From Candidatus Abawacabacteria bacterium (GTDB lineage Bacteria; Patescibacteriota; Gracilibacteria; RBG-16-42-10), in assembly GCA_016207805.1 (NCBI GenBank), contig JACQZO010000028.1, positions 1 through 45,770 of the forward strand: 45,770 nucleotides of DNA. The letters are read 5' to 3'. A program made the translations under genes and the position numbers. Each line of letters begins with the position of its first letter. The stretch's first letter is position 1. The notes beneath the pieces are model-generated. The model was not told the origin of the DNA and did no database searches. It saw only the letters and a list, made by a program, of their open reading frames with translations. Below are positions 22,578-31,419 of this stretch, piece after piece.

Positions 22578-23825
22578 ATGTATCAATGTACAAATTTGCC
22601 TAATGGTTTGCGTATCATTAGTGGGCATCTGCCCCAAACTGAAGTAGCTACTGTGTTAGTTTTGGTAGGAACTGGCTCTCGTTTTGAGACTAGAGATATC
22701 AATGGCGTGTCACATTTTTTGGAACATCTTTTCTTTAAGGGAGCAAAAAAGTATCCGGATACTCGAGCTGTCTCAGAAGCAGTAGATGGGGTGGGGGGGG
22801 AATTCAATGCTTTTACGGGCAAAGATTATACTGGCTATTATGTTCGTGCTGCTAAAGAACATGTTGGCTTAGCTTGTGATGTTATTTCCGACATGTTGCT
22901 TCACGCTACTTTCAAGGAAGAAGAAATTGAGCGGGAGCGTGGGGTAATTTTGGAAGAGATTAATATGTATGAAGATGATCCTCGATCCAAAGTGGCCGAA
23001 AGTTTTGAAGAACAATTGTTTGGCGATCAACCTCTGGGCTGGAATATTGCTGGTCCTAAGGATGTGATCAAACGGGTGAGTCGTGAGGAGATTATGAATT
23101 ATCGCTCTAGAACATATGTACCTCAAAATATTGTTGTGGTTGTTACTGGCTCAATTGAGCATGCTCAAGTCGTAACATTGGTACAGAGATATTTTAGCTT
23201 TACCAATGATGGTCCAGTACCACAGCCCGAAGCATTTAAATCTCACAAAGCCAATCGAAAGTTAATTATTCATCGGAAAACTGAACAAGCGCACTTTTGG
23301 TTGGGGACACAAGCATATGATCGTTATCATAAAGATCGGTTTGCCTTGCGTGTGCTGCGTACCATTTTGGGTGGCGGCATGAGCTCAAGATTGTTTCTCT
23401 CCGTGAGAGAAAGACAAGGATTATGTTATTACATAGCTGCCAGCAGCGATGATTATGCGGACACTGGAAACTTTGCTGCTTTTGCTGGAGTTGATTTACT
23501 TCGGGTAAACCAAGCATTAAGAGCTGTAGAGAAAGAATTTGCCTTGATAAGTGAAGAAAAAGTAAATGAGGCAGAACTTCATAAAGCAAAATCCTATATT
23601 AAAGGGAAAATGGTTATGGGCTTGGAAGATTCTGAGAATGTTGCCAATATGCTCGCTCATCAACAGCTGTTTTATAATCGCTTCTTCACTCTTGATGAAC
23701 AAAAAACATTGATTGACAGTGTGACTGCCGAAGATATTCAAAGAGTTTCCCAAGATTTGCTGAAACCAGAAAATCTTTCTTTAGCTCTCATTGGTCCTTT
23801 TGAAGATAAGGATATAGAGTTTTAA
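22578..23825 (+). CDS. M16 family zinc peptidase
   Basis: A 415-residue M16 peptidase. The inverted zinc motif HFLEH lies at residues 46-50, with Glu126 of VILEEINMYEDDP as the third ligand. GLCYYIAA provides the conserved Arg/Tyr-side motif in the C-terminal half. These enzymes degrade short peptides or process presequences, usually as dimers or paired subunits; here one complete catalytic copy stands alone. There is no signal peptide, so it is likely cytoplasmic. A heptamer repeat follows the stop codon. Confidence 0.94.
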   Translation: MYQCTNLPNGLRIISGHLPQTEVATVLVLVGTGSRFETRDINGVSHFLEHLFFKGAKKYPDTRAVSEAVDGVGGEFNAFTGKDYTGYYVRAAKEHVGLACDVISDMLLHATFKEEEIERERGVILEEINMYEDDPRSKVAESFEEQLFGDQPLGWNIAGPKDVIKRVSREEIMNYRSRTYVPQNIVVVVTGSIEHAQVVTLVQRYFSFTNDGPVPQPEAFKSHKANRKLIIHRKTEQAHFWLGTQAYDRYHKDRFALRVLRTILGGGMSSRLFLSVRERQGLCYYIAASSDDYADTGNFAAFAGVDLLRVNQALRAVEKEFALISEEKVNEAELHKAKSYIKGKMVMGLEDSENVANMLAHQQLFYNRFFTLDEQKTLIDSVTAEDIQRVSQDLLKPENLSLALIGPFEDKDIEF

Positions 23826-23973
23826 TTCTGAATGCAGAATGCTGAATTCAGAATGGACATTGGGATGAAGGTTCTTGCATAAGCCATGATGTATATCTTT
23901 TTTAAGCTGGACTGAAGGGGGCACAGTCCCGTACTTCAATTCAGCATTCAGCACTCAGAATTCAGAATTCTTT
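23825..23973. repeat. heptamer repeat arms of the ATTCAGA type
   Basis: Five 7-nt units (23825-23859, ATTCTGA to ATGGACA) and five more (23939-23973, ATTCAGC to ATTCTTT) flank a 79-nt core. The core contains a small hairpin (GGACT/AGTCC). The arms are partly self-complementary because ATTC and GAAT alternate, so strong imperfect hairpins can form. It lies downstream of the M16 gene. Confidence 0.7.
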
Positions 23974-24006
23974 CTGCTTTCTATAGAATAAAGCCAAGTA
24001 TTTCTA

Positions 24007-24012
24007 TATAAT
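24007..24012 (+). promoter_or_regulatory. possible -10 element (TATAAT) of the pilus ATPase gene
   Basis: TATAAT lies 45 nt before the ATG at 24058, within an AT-rich stretch. No good -35 hexamer is seen at normal spacing. Confidence 0.35.
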
Positions 24013-24020
24013 ATATTGAT

Positions 24021-24055
24021 ATTCCCAATTCCTAATTCAGAATTTCGAATTCTAC
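24021..24055 (+). repeat. five phased heptamers in the pilus ATPase leader
   Basis: ATTCCCA, ATTCCTA, ATTCAGA, ATTTCGA and ATTCTAC run in strict 7-nt phase and stop 2 nt before the start codon at 24058. AGAATT and AATTCT within it form a 6-bp hairpin next to the ATG, which could affect initiation. Confidence 0.6.
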
Positions 24056-24057
24056 CC

Positions 24058-25728
24058 ATGCCTCTACCAAACGATAGAAACGCGCAAAAACCGCTGGAAC
24101 AAAAGCTGCAGGAAGTGAACCGTGCTTATAACGAAAAAGAGGCAATTGAGGCCGCCAAAAAGCTTGGAGTTTCTTATGTCGACGTTGCCAAACTGCCTAT
24201 CAATGTAGATCTGCTTTACCTGCTTAGTGAACAAGAATGTCGCGATGGTAAATTGATACCATTTTTTCGAGTAGGCAAAAAGTTACGGGTTGCTCTTGTA
24301 GATTTCGATTACCCGAGAACAAAAGAATTACTTGAAAAACTTAAAGCTCAAGGGTATGCCCTGAATCTTAACATTGCTTCTGAGGCTAGTATATTGGAAG
24401 CAATCAAGGCATATCAGGTGGAGTTTTTTAAGCAAAAAAAGGTTACAGAAAATATCTATGATGAGCAGGATCTGGGCAATATGCTTCAAGAAATTCAAAA
24501 CTTAGCAGCTTTAAAAGATCGCATTGCTAACTACTCAGGAGAAGAAAGCGTCAATGCGTTGCTAGTTGGTGCTATGCGTGCTGGCGCTTCCGATATTCAT
24601 ATTGAGCCTTACGAAAATACCACCAAGGTGCGATTTCGCATTGACGGTGTCTTACAAGATGTTTTTTCGGTGATGAGTACTCAAGCTCTACAAATGGTGA
24701 ATCAATTCAAGCATATGGCCCATGTGAAGCTGAATATTAATAATAGGCCACAGGATGGCCGTTTCAGTTTTTATGTTAATCATGAGAAGGTAGATGTTCG
24801 TCTATCTAGTTTACCGACGATGTTTGGCGAAACTTTGGTGATGCGTTTACTTGCTAATAAACCGCAGGCCTTAGAGCTTACTGATCTTGGTTTGACTGGA
24901 AATGCTTTACGTTTGGTGCAAGCAGCAATTAATCGCCCAAACGGACTTATTTTAGCGACAGGACCTACTGGTAGTGGTAAGACTACTACTCTCTATGCTT
25001 TATTGCATTTAATTAACACCCCAGAAAAGAAAATTATCACCTTAGAAGATCCGGTTGAATATTATGTTGATGGTTTGGTCCAAAGCCAAATTAATCTGGA
25101 ATTAGAGTATGACTTTGCCGCTGGTTTGCGAGCAATTTTACGTCAAGATCCTAATGCGATCATGGTAGGAGAAATTCGTGATCATGAAACTGCCGAGATA
25201 GCCTGTCAGGCATCTCTTACCGGTCATATTGTGCTTTCTACCCTCCATACTAATGATGCTGTGGGTACTATTCCACGTCTTATTAATATGGGATTGGCAC
25301 CATTTGTTTTGGCTCCGGCATTAGATACTGTCGTGGCCCAGCGTTTGGTGCGCAGAATCTGTAATTTCTGTCGTGAAGCAATTACTTACAGCGCTGAAGA
25401 ACTAAAATTACTAGAAGATTTAATTAAAGATATTGAAAAAGTGCAGGGGATAGTCATTGATCGACCGGAACAATTTGTTCATGGCAAGGGCTGTGAAAAG
25501 TGCAGCTATACAGGATTTCATGGCCAATTAGGCATCTTTGAAATCTTTACTGTAGATACTCCTATAGAAAAAATGATTTTGGAAACAAAATTATCAGGTG
25601 ATATCTTCAATTATATTAGAACTACCCAAAAAATGCTTACCTTGCGTGAAGATGGTGCCTTGCGGGTAATTCAGGGGATAACAACTTTATCGGAAATACT
25701 ACGAGTTACTTCAGATTTGGAGAAGTAA
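24058..25728 (+). CDS. pilB: type IV pilus assembly ATPase (PilB/GspE family)
   Basis: A 556-residue secretion ATPase. An N-terminal GspE-N-like domain (about residues 20-130) precedes the catalytic core. Walker A GPTGSGKTTT lies at 302-311, followed by ITLEDPVEY (Asp box), a Walker B LRQDPNAIMVGEIRD, and the His box LTGHIVLSTLHTND. Two Cys pairs (CNFC near 435 and CEKC near 479) form the zinc knob of PilB-type enzymes. It powers pilin polymerisation at the inner membrane. The upstream frame continues to 24016, but that part is repeat sequence, and ATG 24058 gives a sensible N-terminus. No pilC or pilin genes are adjacent. Confidence 0.93.
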   Translation: MPLPNDRNAQKPLEQKLQEVNRAYNEKEAIEAAKKLGVSYVDVAKLPINVDLLYLLSEQECRDGKLIPFFRVGKKLRVALVDFDYPRTKELLEKLKAQGYALNLNIASEASILEAIKAYQVEFFKQKKVTENIYDEQDLGNMLQEIQNLAALKDRIANYSGEESVNALLVGAMRAGASDIHIEPYENTTKVRFRIDGVLQDVFSVMSTQALQMVNQFKHMAHVKLNINNRPQDGRFSFYVNHEKVDVRLSSLPTMFGETLVMRLLANKPQALELTDLGLTGNALRLVQAAINRPNGLILATGPTGSGKTTTLYALLHLINTPEKKIITLEDPVEYYVDGLVQSQINLELEYDFAAGLRAILRQDPNAIMVGEIRDHETAEIACQASLTGHIVLSTLHTNDAVGTIPRLINMGLAPFVLAPALDTVVAQRLVRRICNFCREAITYSAEELKLLEDLIKDIEKVQGIVIDRPEQFVHGKGCEKCSYTGFHGQLGIFEIFTVDTPIEKMILETKLSGDIFNYIRTTQKMLTLREDGALRVIQGITTLSEILRVTSDLEK

Positions 25729-26695
25729 GGTAACCAATATTGAGATCGTTCCAGCTGAAATGTTTTCGTATTACTTGGCCCTTTTCGCCCAATAAAATAG
25801 GATTACCGCCATTCAAAGCAACAGCAATACCGCCGGCATTGCCGGCAATTAAATCAATATCTTTGCCGTTAATTGCTTCTTTGTCACCAGCTTTTAGTGT
25901 TTTTTGTAAACTTTCACCATCTGCTTTGATACTAATCCAGGTTGTATCATGAGCTGTGATTTCCATGGTTAAGCTATCTTTAGCTAAATGATCTGGTAAT
26001 ACGGCAGTGGTATCAGGTAAGGTTGCGTATACTAAGAGACTTTCACCAATTTTCTGACCATTATTACTGGTGGCTACAATAGCAATATGATTTTCACCAT
26101 TATTTAAGTTGATCGGTACATTAAAATTGCCTTCACCATCAGTACTGACAGTTTTGCCGTTTAATTCAATCTTGCTACCATTACTAGTTCTTCCTTTCAC
26201 CAAAATGTTGGGATTGTTGATACTCACTCCATTGGCTGGTTCAAATATGATTAAATTGGGAGGAGATGAAACATTGAAAAATTGTTGAGTAATATAAAAT
26301 ACTACCAAACCGAGGGTAGCTGCGGCTAAACCCAAGAACATTCTCTTGCCTGTAACTGGGTGGGCATGAGATAGAATTTGTTTTTCTTCCGATGCAATTA
26401 ATGAATGATGCTTTGAGAAGTACTCTTTTTCAGTTTTAAGTTGTTGTACCACGCTTCTTTCATTGGCCCCAAGGTAACGAGCATAACTCTTGACTATTGG
26501 TAACAAATAAATATCAGCAGGTAACCGGTCAAAATCTCTTTGCTCCAAGGCATTAATATATTCTGGTCGAATACCAGTATCCCTTTCAATCTCAGCCAAA
26601 GTAATACCGAACTGCGTTCTTCTAGTGTGTAAATAATCGCCAATAAATTGAGAATCTAAATTCATAGGGGGACATACTAAGTCAAATCTCTCCAA
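25706..26695 (-). CDS. RodZ-like helix-turn-helix membrane protein
   Basis: A 329-residue protein. An N-terminal Cro/C1-type helix-turn-helix (residues 15-75, with TLAEIERDTGIRPEYINALEQ) is followed by a charged stretch and one membrane helix (MFLGLAAATLGLVVFYI, about 119-135). Outside the membrane comes a glucodextranase-like beta segment (EPANGVSINNPNILVKG to GENHIAIVAT), then a DUF4115-type C-terminal domain. RodZ links MreB to the wall-building machinery in other bacteria. The extra beta domain and the absence of mreB nearby leave the exact role open. It follows the lipoprotein gene directly; its 3' end overlaps the pilus ATPase gene by 23 nt. Confidence 0.85.
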   Translation of the reverse strand: MERFDLVCPPMNLDSQFIGDYLHTRRTQFGITLAEIERDTGIRPEYINALEQRDFDRLPADIYLLPIVKSYARYLGANERSVVQQLKTEKEYFSKHHSLIASEEKQILSHAHPVTGKRMFLGLAAATLGLVVFYITQQFFNVSSPPNLIIFEPANGVSINNPNILVKGRTSNGSKIELNGKTVSTDGEGNFNVPINLNNGENHIAIVATSNNGQKIGESLLVYATLPDTTAVLPDHLAKDSLTMEITAHDTTWISIKADGESLQKTLKAGDKEAINGKDIDLIAGNAGGIAVALNGGNPILLGEKGQVIRKHFSWNDLNIGYLTSPNLK

Positions 26696-27286
26696 TTAGC
26701 GTACAGTTGCTCCAGAAGCAGTGGTGGAAGGACTTTCAAGCGCACTATACCCTTTGCTTTCGATATCAGCAATATGCCAACTTTCTTGGTTCCTGACTAA
26801 CTTCACAATAAAAGTCTGATCGTGATTGGTTATTTGAACTTGAGCACTGCCGTTACTAGTGTCGCTTTGTAAGACAATCATGGCACTTTCCTTTGACCAA
26901 TTTTTGTGCCACGGGGCCTTTTTATTCTCTCTCCTTATGGTACTAAAAAGGATATCTTCAAGTGACAAAGCTGCCGATGGGGTAAATGCGGCTACTGTAA
27001 TTTGGGGGACACCATCACTGTTGTTGTTTTCTAACTTTCCCGTAATTGTTCCTTCTTGGTCAATCAGATCAGCTAGGGCCACTTCACTACTTTGAATGTA
27101 TGCAAGTAAAGTTTCATTATCAGTATTTACTAAAAGAAAAGGGGCTTGGTTGGTCAACCGAGATGGATTTTCAATAATTGTACCTTGCCAAGCAATCGCC
27201 TGATTCACAGGTAAAGTATTACTTTTACCACAACCACTTAATGGCAGTAGCAGGATGCCAAGCAATGCGATTTTTTTTAGTACCAT
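26696..27286 (-). CDS. lipoprotein of unknown function
   Basis: A 196-residue protein with a lipoprotein signal: a Lys-rich start, hydrophobic core and the lipobox LSGC. The mature part has beta-rich segments (VNTDNETLLAYIQ, ITGKLENNNSDGVPQITV) and a small C-terminal fold around SWHIADIES. I do not recognise the family. Start is the ATG at 27286 rather than the TTG one codon earlier. The RodZ-like gene begins immediately after its stop, so the two are almost certainly one operon; a shared role in the cell envelope is inferred from this. Confidence 0.8.
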   Translation of the reverse strand: MVLKKIALLGILLLPLSGCGKSNTLPVNQAIAWQGTIIENPSRLTNQAPFLLVNTDNETLLAYIQSSEVALADLIDQEGTITGKLENNNSDGVPQITVAAFTPSAALSLEDILFSTIRRENKKAPWHKNWSKESAMIVLQSDTSNGSAQVQITNHDQTFIVKLVRNQESWHIADIESKGYSALESPSTTASGATVR

Positions 27287-27409
27287 CAAGAGAAATTAGG
27301 TAAAAATATTCTACTGTGAGCACAGGAAAAGTACAATTTGAATATTGCTCAAGAGACTAGCAGGTAAGATCAGGGTAATACATACTAGCCTTATTATCGT
27401 GCTGCGTGA

Positions 27410-27415
27410 TAGAAT
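27410..27415 (+). promoter_or_regulatory. possible -10 element (TAGAAT) shared in style with 36674
   Basis: GTGATAGAATAT lies upstream of the PKD gene start (27436), and the same 12-nt string is found upstream of the gene at 36702. In both cases the start codon follows after a short A-rich leader. A -35 element is not evident. Confidence 0.45.
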
Positions 27416-27435
27416 ATTAAGAACACCAAAATACA

Positions 27436-28773
27436 ATGACATTCCCCAGAAGGTGGTTATATAGCTTTTGTGCGATCATCGTGACTATTCAACTATTAGC
27501 TTTTGTTCCCACAGTATTGGCTAATCAATTGCCTCAGATTAGTCCCATTGGGGAAAAACATGTTTATAGTGGGGAAAGGGTGCATATTAGAGCTTCTGCG
27601 AGTGATGGGGATGGACAATCTCTAGCTTTTCATTGGGAGCAGACCACAGGACCTGCCTTGGAGCGGCTACGAGGTATTAACACCGATACCCTTATTTTTA
27701 CTGCCCCGGATGTAGCTACTTTGACGCAATTGGATTTTCTGTTAGCAGTAAGTGATGGTGTCGCTACTAGTGAACAAATAGTAACTGTGATGGTCCAGGA
27801 ACAATTAGAAAAGAAGCCTTTGGCCCATGCAGGGATTGACCAGTCTGTTAGCAGTAATCAAATAGTGACATTGAATGGTTCCAGCTCAAGTGATCAGGAC
27901 AGCATAGCCCTAACTTTCTTTTGGCAACAACTGTCTGGTCCTGAGGTGCACTTTTCTCCTACTCATGCACAAACGACTTTCATTGCGCCACATGTTAGTG
28001 AAGCTAGCGAACTGCGTTTTCAGCTAACAGTAAATGATGGTAAGAATGAGGCAGGTGATGAGGTTGTAGTCCATGTTTTACCGGAGAGCATTGTTCCTCT
28101 GACTACAGTAGCGCCACCAATACCTTCCGCGCCTACCTCACCTATAGCAATCTCCACTCCTCAAATTGTACCGGCATTGCTATTTATTGATGCTCCTGTC
28201 ACTGTTCGCGTAGGCGAAAAAGTTCCTTTAAAGTCATCTTTCATTGATCCTGAAGCTAATTACTTCTGGCGTGTCGCTAACCATCCATTAGTGGTGAATG
28301 ATCTGTATGAAGCGGAAACAAGTCTCACTATCCCTTCTGATTTCATTTCTGGTCATGAAATTATTCTAGAATTGGTAGTTACCAATAAAACCGACACTAT
28401 CCGCAAACAGCATACAATGCTGGTAATAGGAGATACTGCGAGCAAGGAAACAGCAATTATTAAGCAAGCAAAGACAGCTGGAGGAAATGTGTCTTCAGTG
28501 GGTGTGTCTTTGCCATCATCAATATCTGCTGAGCCTGCTGCTTTGGCTGTTGATCCAGTTGGTCAGCAGGTCGAAGTGTCGTCAAACAACAATAGTAGCC
28601 AAGCATCTTTAGTGCAGAAACCGAATATGTTTGAGCCCAAAATGATGATTACTGTTATACTGGTCCTAGTGGGAATGCTCTGTGTCAGTTTCGCCTTATT
28701 ATTTCGCCGTAAAGAACCGGCGAAGAGTCTAGTAACTTCCTCTCATACTTTCCTTTATGATCGACGAAAATAA
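27436..28773 (+). CDS. surface protein with two PKD-like repeats
   Basis: A 445-residue exported protein. A signal peptide (basic start, then FCAIIVTIQLLAFVPTVLA) is followed by two PKD/K319-type beta domains with matching cores: SASDGDGQSLAFHWEQTTGP and GSSSSDQDSIALTFFWQQLSGP. A Pro/Thr/Ser-rich linker (about 210-235), a further beta region and a C-terminal membrane helix (MMITVILVLVGMLCVSFAL) with RRKEP follow. It is probably anchored with most of the chain outside, as an adhesion or structural protein. The next gene overlaps its end by 17 nt. Confidence 0.85.
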   Translation: MTFPRRWLYSFCAIIVTIQLLAFVPTVLANQLPQISPIGEKHVYSGERVHIRASASDGDGQSLAFHWEQTTGPALERLRGINTDTLIFTAPDVATLTQLDFLLAVSDGVATSEQIVTVMVQEQLEKKPLAHAGIDQSVSSNQIVTLNGSSSSDQDSIALTFFWQQLSGPEVHFSPTHAQTTFIAPHVSEASELRFQLTVNDGKNEAGDEVVVHVLPESIVPLTTVAPPIPSAPTSPIAISTPQIVPALLFIDAPVTVRVGEKVPLKSSFIDPEANYFWRVANHPLVVNDLYEAETSLTIPSDFISGHEIILELVVTNKTDTIRKQHTMLVIGDTASKETAIIKQAKTAGGNVSSVGVSLPSSISAEPAALAVDPVGQQVEVSSNNNSSQASLVQKPNMFEPKMMITVILVLVGMLCVSFALLFRRKEPAKSLVTSSHTFLYDRRK

Positions 28774-29290
28774 CACATCGCTCTCTCCTGAAACCGAGGA
28801 GGTGAATGTAACTAATGAAGCTGCAGAGCACCAAGAAGAGGGCTTGTTTGCCTGGGAAGGTCAAGAGAGAACTTGGTTATTGGCTGGTGCCTCTTGGTAC
28901 TTCTATGGTGCTATCGTGGCAGTTTTATTATTGTTTTATGCTTTACTGACTCAAGCTTGGACTATGGCAGTGTTAATTTCTCTCCTGGCTGGAATCATTT
29001 TTTTATATTCTCAAGAACAGGCTCCCAAAGTAGAGGTGGTGATTAGCAGTAAGGGGATTTATATTGCTGAAGAATTTTATTCTTTTTCATTGATCAAGAG
29101 TGCCTGGTTCTCAGTCGATCATAAGGGACATTATCTTGTTTTTTCTTTGCTCAACAATCCTCGGGCAAGAATAAGTATTAGTTTCCAATCAGAAGAGCAG
29201 GCTGCCTTAGAAGTCATTTTAAGAGAATTTGTCGTCATAGATGAATTCCATCAAGATACCTGGTGGGAGCGAATAGAAAAGATGTTCTAA
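28757..29290 (+). CDS. membrane protein with two helices and a PH-like domain
   Basis: A 177-residue protein. The first 35 residues are acidic. Two close hydrophobic helices (ASWYFYGAIVAVLLLFYALL and MAVLISLLAGIIFLY) lead to a cytoplasmic-type beta domain (VEVVISSKGIYIAEEFYSF) resembling a bacterial PH fold. It has an overlap of 17 nt with the PKD protein gene, implying translational coupling. I recall similar two-helix proteins as common hypothetical proteins in Patescibacteria; function unknown. Confidence 0.75.
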   Translation: MIDENNTSLSPETEEVNVTNEAAEHQEEGLFAWEGQERTWLLAGASWYFYGAIVAVLLLFYALLTQAWTMAVLISLLAGIIFLYSQEQAPKVEVVISSKGIYIAEEFYSFSLIKSAWFSVDHKGHYLVFSLLNNPRARISISFQSEEQAALEVILREFVVIDEFHQDTWWERIEKMF

Positions 29291-29362
29291 TACTGCTGAA
29301 TTCAGGATTATATTGACTTCATTTCGCCTTTCCCGTACATTTCCCTCGCTTTTGTTTTTGTT

Positions 29363-29572
29363 ATGTCTCGCAAGCCAATCACTTTTTATAAAATCACTCG
29401 GAGTGGACCAAAGAGCAATAAAAAGCCTGAGAATGCTTTGAAGTCTCATGCTAAGTTGCAGACACGCATCGCTGTGGAAGGAAAAACCAAATGGCTAATA
29501 AATGCTTTGGAATTCAATACCCGCAAGCTTAAGAAATATGGTCTCTTAAACAAGCTCCCTAGTACTAAGTAA
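29363..29572 (+). CDS. small strongly basic protein (69 residues), unknown
   Basis: A 69-residue protein with about 17 Lys/Arg, starting MSRKPITFYKITRSGPKSNK and ending KKYGLLNKLPSTK. It has no Cys and no membrane helix. The composition suggests nucleic-acid or ribosome binding, but I recognise no family. It stands alone between two strands with its own upstream gap of 72 nt and downstream a convergent gene 13 nt away. The gap upstream contains a short heptamer-like fragment (TGCTGAATTCAGGATT). Confidence 0.55.
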   Translation: MSRKPITFYKITRSGPKSNKKPENALKSHAKLQTRIAVEGKTKWLINALEFNTRKLKKYGLLNKLPSTK

Positions 29573-29585
29573 GCGAAGGGAGCAG

Positions 29586-30023
29586 TTAGGGGTGGAAGAA
29601 TATTTGTCCTCCATGGGGTTTCGGATAGTTCAATGTGTCAATGACTTTTCCTGTGATCAGCAAGAGCTTGATTGTGTTTGGACTATTGGGTAGAGATAAT
29701 CCTAAATCCTTAGTGGGGAGTGTCTTGGTGTTTTGACCATAAATAGTAAAGTCAGGAAGTTCATAAATTTGTTCAGCTATTTGCAGCTGATAATCTTTTA
29801 AATTGATACTAGTATTTTGCTTATTAGTGATTTTGATCCACTCACTATCCTTATCATTGCCAATAGCATTGGGAAGAATACTTGTGATATACACACTACC
29901 AATTTCTGGTTCAACAATAGCTGGTAAGTCAGCACAAGTAGTAGGTGGTGAAGAAGTGTAGTAAATGGTGCTCAATGTTCCTATTGTGCCCACTAAGGCA
30001 CCGATTATCAATAATAATTTCAT
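29586..30023 (-). CDS. lamin-tail-domain (LTD) exported protein
   Basis: A 145-residue protein. A hydrophobic N-terminal helix (MKLLLIIGALVGTIGTLSTI) acts as signal or anchor. The rest is one lamin-tail domain: VYITSILPNAIGNDKDSEWIKI, then TNKQNTSINLKDYQLQIA and SLPNSPNTIKLLL. In bacteria such domains are extracellular and often accompany nucleases or adhesion modules; here it is the only domain. The frame is open to 30110, but ATG 30023 gives a proper signal sequence. Confidence 0.8.
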   Translation of the reverse strand: MKLLLIIGALVGTIGTLSTIYYTSSPPTTCADLPAIVEPEIGSVYITSILPNAIGNDKDSEWIKITNKQNTSINLKDYQLQIAEQIYELPDFTIYGQNTKTLPTKDLGLSLPNSPNTIKLLLITGKVIDTLNYPKPHGGQIFFHP

Positions 30024-30116
30024 AGATTTTTCCGGATCATAATAGGAATCAATATGAAATGTTTGTTTTGACAAAGTGTGGGAATGAGAATATCTCAATA
30101 GTAGTAGCAATGAATT

Positions 30117-31409
30117 ATGAAAACGAACTTAGCTTTTGTCTGTACAGAGTGTAATTATCAGACTAAAAAATGGCAGGGGAGATGCTCAGGCTGCGGAGCC
30201 TGGAATTCTTTAGTAGAAACGATGTCTACTTTTGAATCGCCAACATTTGATCAAAGTATTGTGGTCGAGCCTGTTTCTTTGCTAAGTATTGATTTAAGTG
30301 AACAGCAATTACAGCCAGTGGTACATATTCCCTTGCAGGAAGTGGAATGTGTTATTGGTAAGGCATTATTGCCTGGTAGCTTGGTATTAATGGGTGGTGA
30401 GCCTGGTATTGGTAAATCAACTCTAGTTCTACAGTTTGCTCTTTACTTAGGAGCGAATCAGAAAATGCTCTATATCTCAGGAGAAGAGAGCTTGGGGCAA
30501 TTACGTTTGCGAGCTGAGAGATTAGGTATTACTCAACAGATAGATTGTTTGATGCTTGCTGATGTAGATCTAATTGCTGATTACCTACAGCGTATCAATA
30601 AAGGGGATATGAGTATTGTGGTAATCGATTCCTTACATACTTTGTATTCAAGCCGTCGCACTGGTGGGCTTGGGGGGATAGCTCAGATTAAATATGCTAT
30701 TGATGTACTGCGGCGCATTGCCAAAGAGAAAAATATTTTGCTGCTAATTATTGGTCATATTACCAAAGAAGGCGATATTGCCGGACCAAAAACTTTAGAA
30801 CATATGGTGGATGCAGTTTTCTATTTGGAGGGAGAGCGAGATACTACTATCCGCTTTCTTCGTTCCGTGAAAAATCGTTATGATGCAGTAAATACTCTTG
30901 GTGTTATAGAAATGACGGAACGAGGTTTTAAAGATGTAAAAGATCCGGGGAGTATTTTTTGGAGTAAGGGAGAGCTTGATATTGGTAGTTCTTTGGGCAT
31001 GGTGAAGCAAGGGAAAAGAGTGTTTGTTTGTGAAGTACAGGCCTTAGTAGTAGCAACAGACTTTGGTTATCCTAGGCGTACCAGTTTAGGTATTGATCTC
31101 AATCGTTTACATCTCATTTTGGCAGTATTGCAGAGACATTTGAATCTCAAATTCAACACCCAAGATGTTTATGTTAAGCTCAAGGGCGGCCTAGCCGTTT
31201 CCGATCCACATCTAGATGCTGCTTTGGCTATGGCTTTGGTTTCTGCTTATAAAAAGGAAGCTTTACCTAGTCAACAAGTATTTGTTGGCGAAATTGAGCT
31301 GAATGGTAAAATAGTGCTTCATGATAAAGCTTTTCCAGACGAGGCGAAAAAACGGGCTTTAAATCTGGCAACTATCCAAAGTTTACAACAATTTCCTGGG
31401 ATGAAGTAA
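30117..31409 (+). CDS. radA: DNA repair protein RadA (Sms)
   Basis: A 430-residue RadA. An N-terminal zinc finger has Cys9, Cys12, Cys23 and Cys26. Walker A GEPGIGKS lies at 94-101, followed by LYISGEESLGQLRLRAERLG. The RadA-specific motif reads KNRYD rather than the common KNRFG. The C-terminal Lon-like domain includes KLKGGLAVSDPHLDAALAMAL. RadA drives branch migration during homologous recombination. The KNRYD variant keeps Lys, Asn and Arg, so activity is likely retained. It converges with the PBP1C gene 10 nt away. Confidence 0.95.
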   Translation: MKTNLAFVCTECNYQTKKWQGRCSGCGAWNSLVETMSTFESPTFDQSIVVEPVSLLSIDLSEQQLQPVVHIPLQEVECVIGKALLPGSLVLMGGEPGIGKSTLVLQFALYLGANQKMLYISGEESLGQLRLRAERLGITQQIDCLMLADVDLIADYLQRINKGDMSIVVIDSLHTLYSSRRTGGLGGIAQIKYAIDVLRRIAKEKNILLLIIGHITKEGDIAGPKTLEHMVDAVFYLEGERDTTIRFLRSVKNRYDAVNTLGVIEMTERGFKDVKDPGSIFWSKGELDIGSSLGMVKQGKRVFVCEVQALVVATDFGYPRRTSLGIDLNRLHLILAVLQRHLNLKFNTQDVYVKLKGGLAVSDPHLDAALAMALVSAYKKEALPSQQVFVGEIELNGKIVLHDKAFPDEAKKRALNLATIQSLQQFPGMK

Positions 31410-31419
31410 GTGCCGCACT

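Noticed and set aside
2043-23973. CRISPR array
   Set aside because: The heptamer units are contiguous and imperfect, without unique spacers of regular length, and there are no cas genes.
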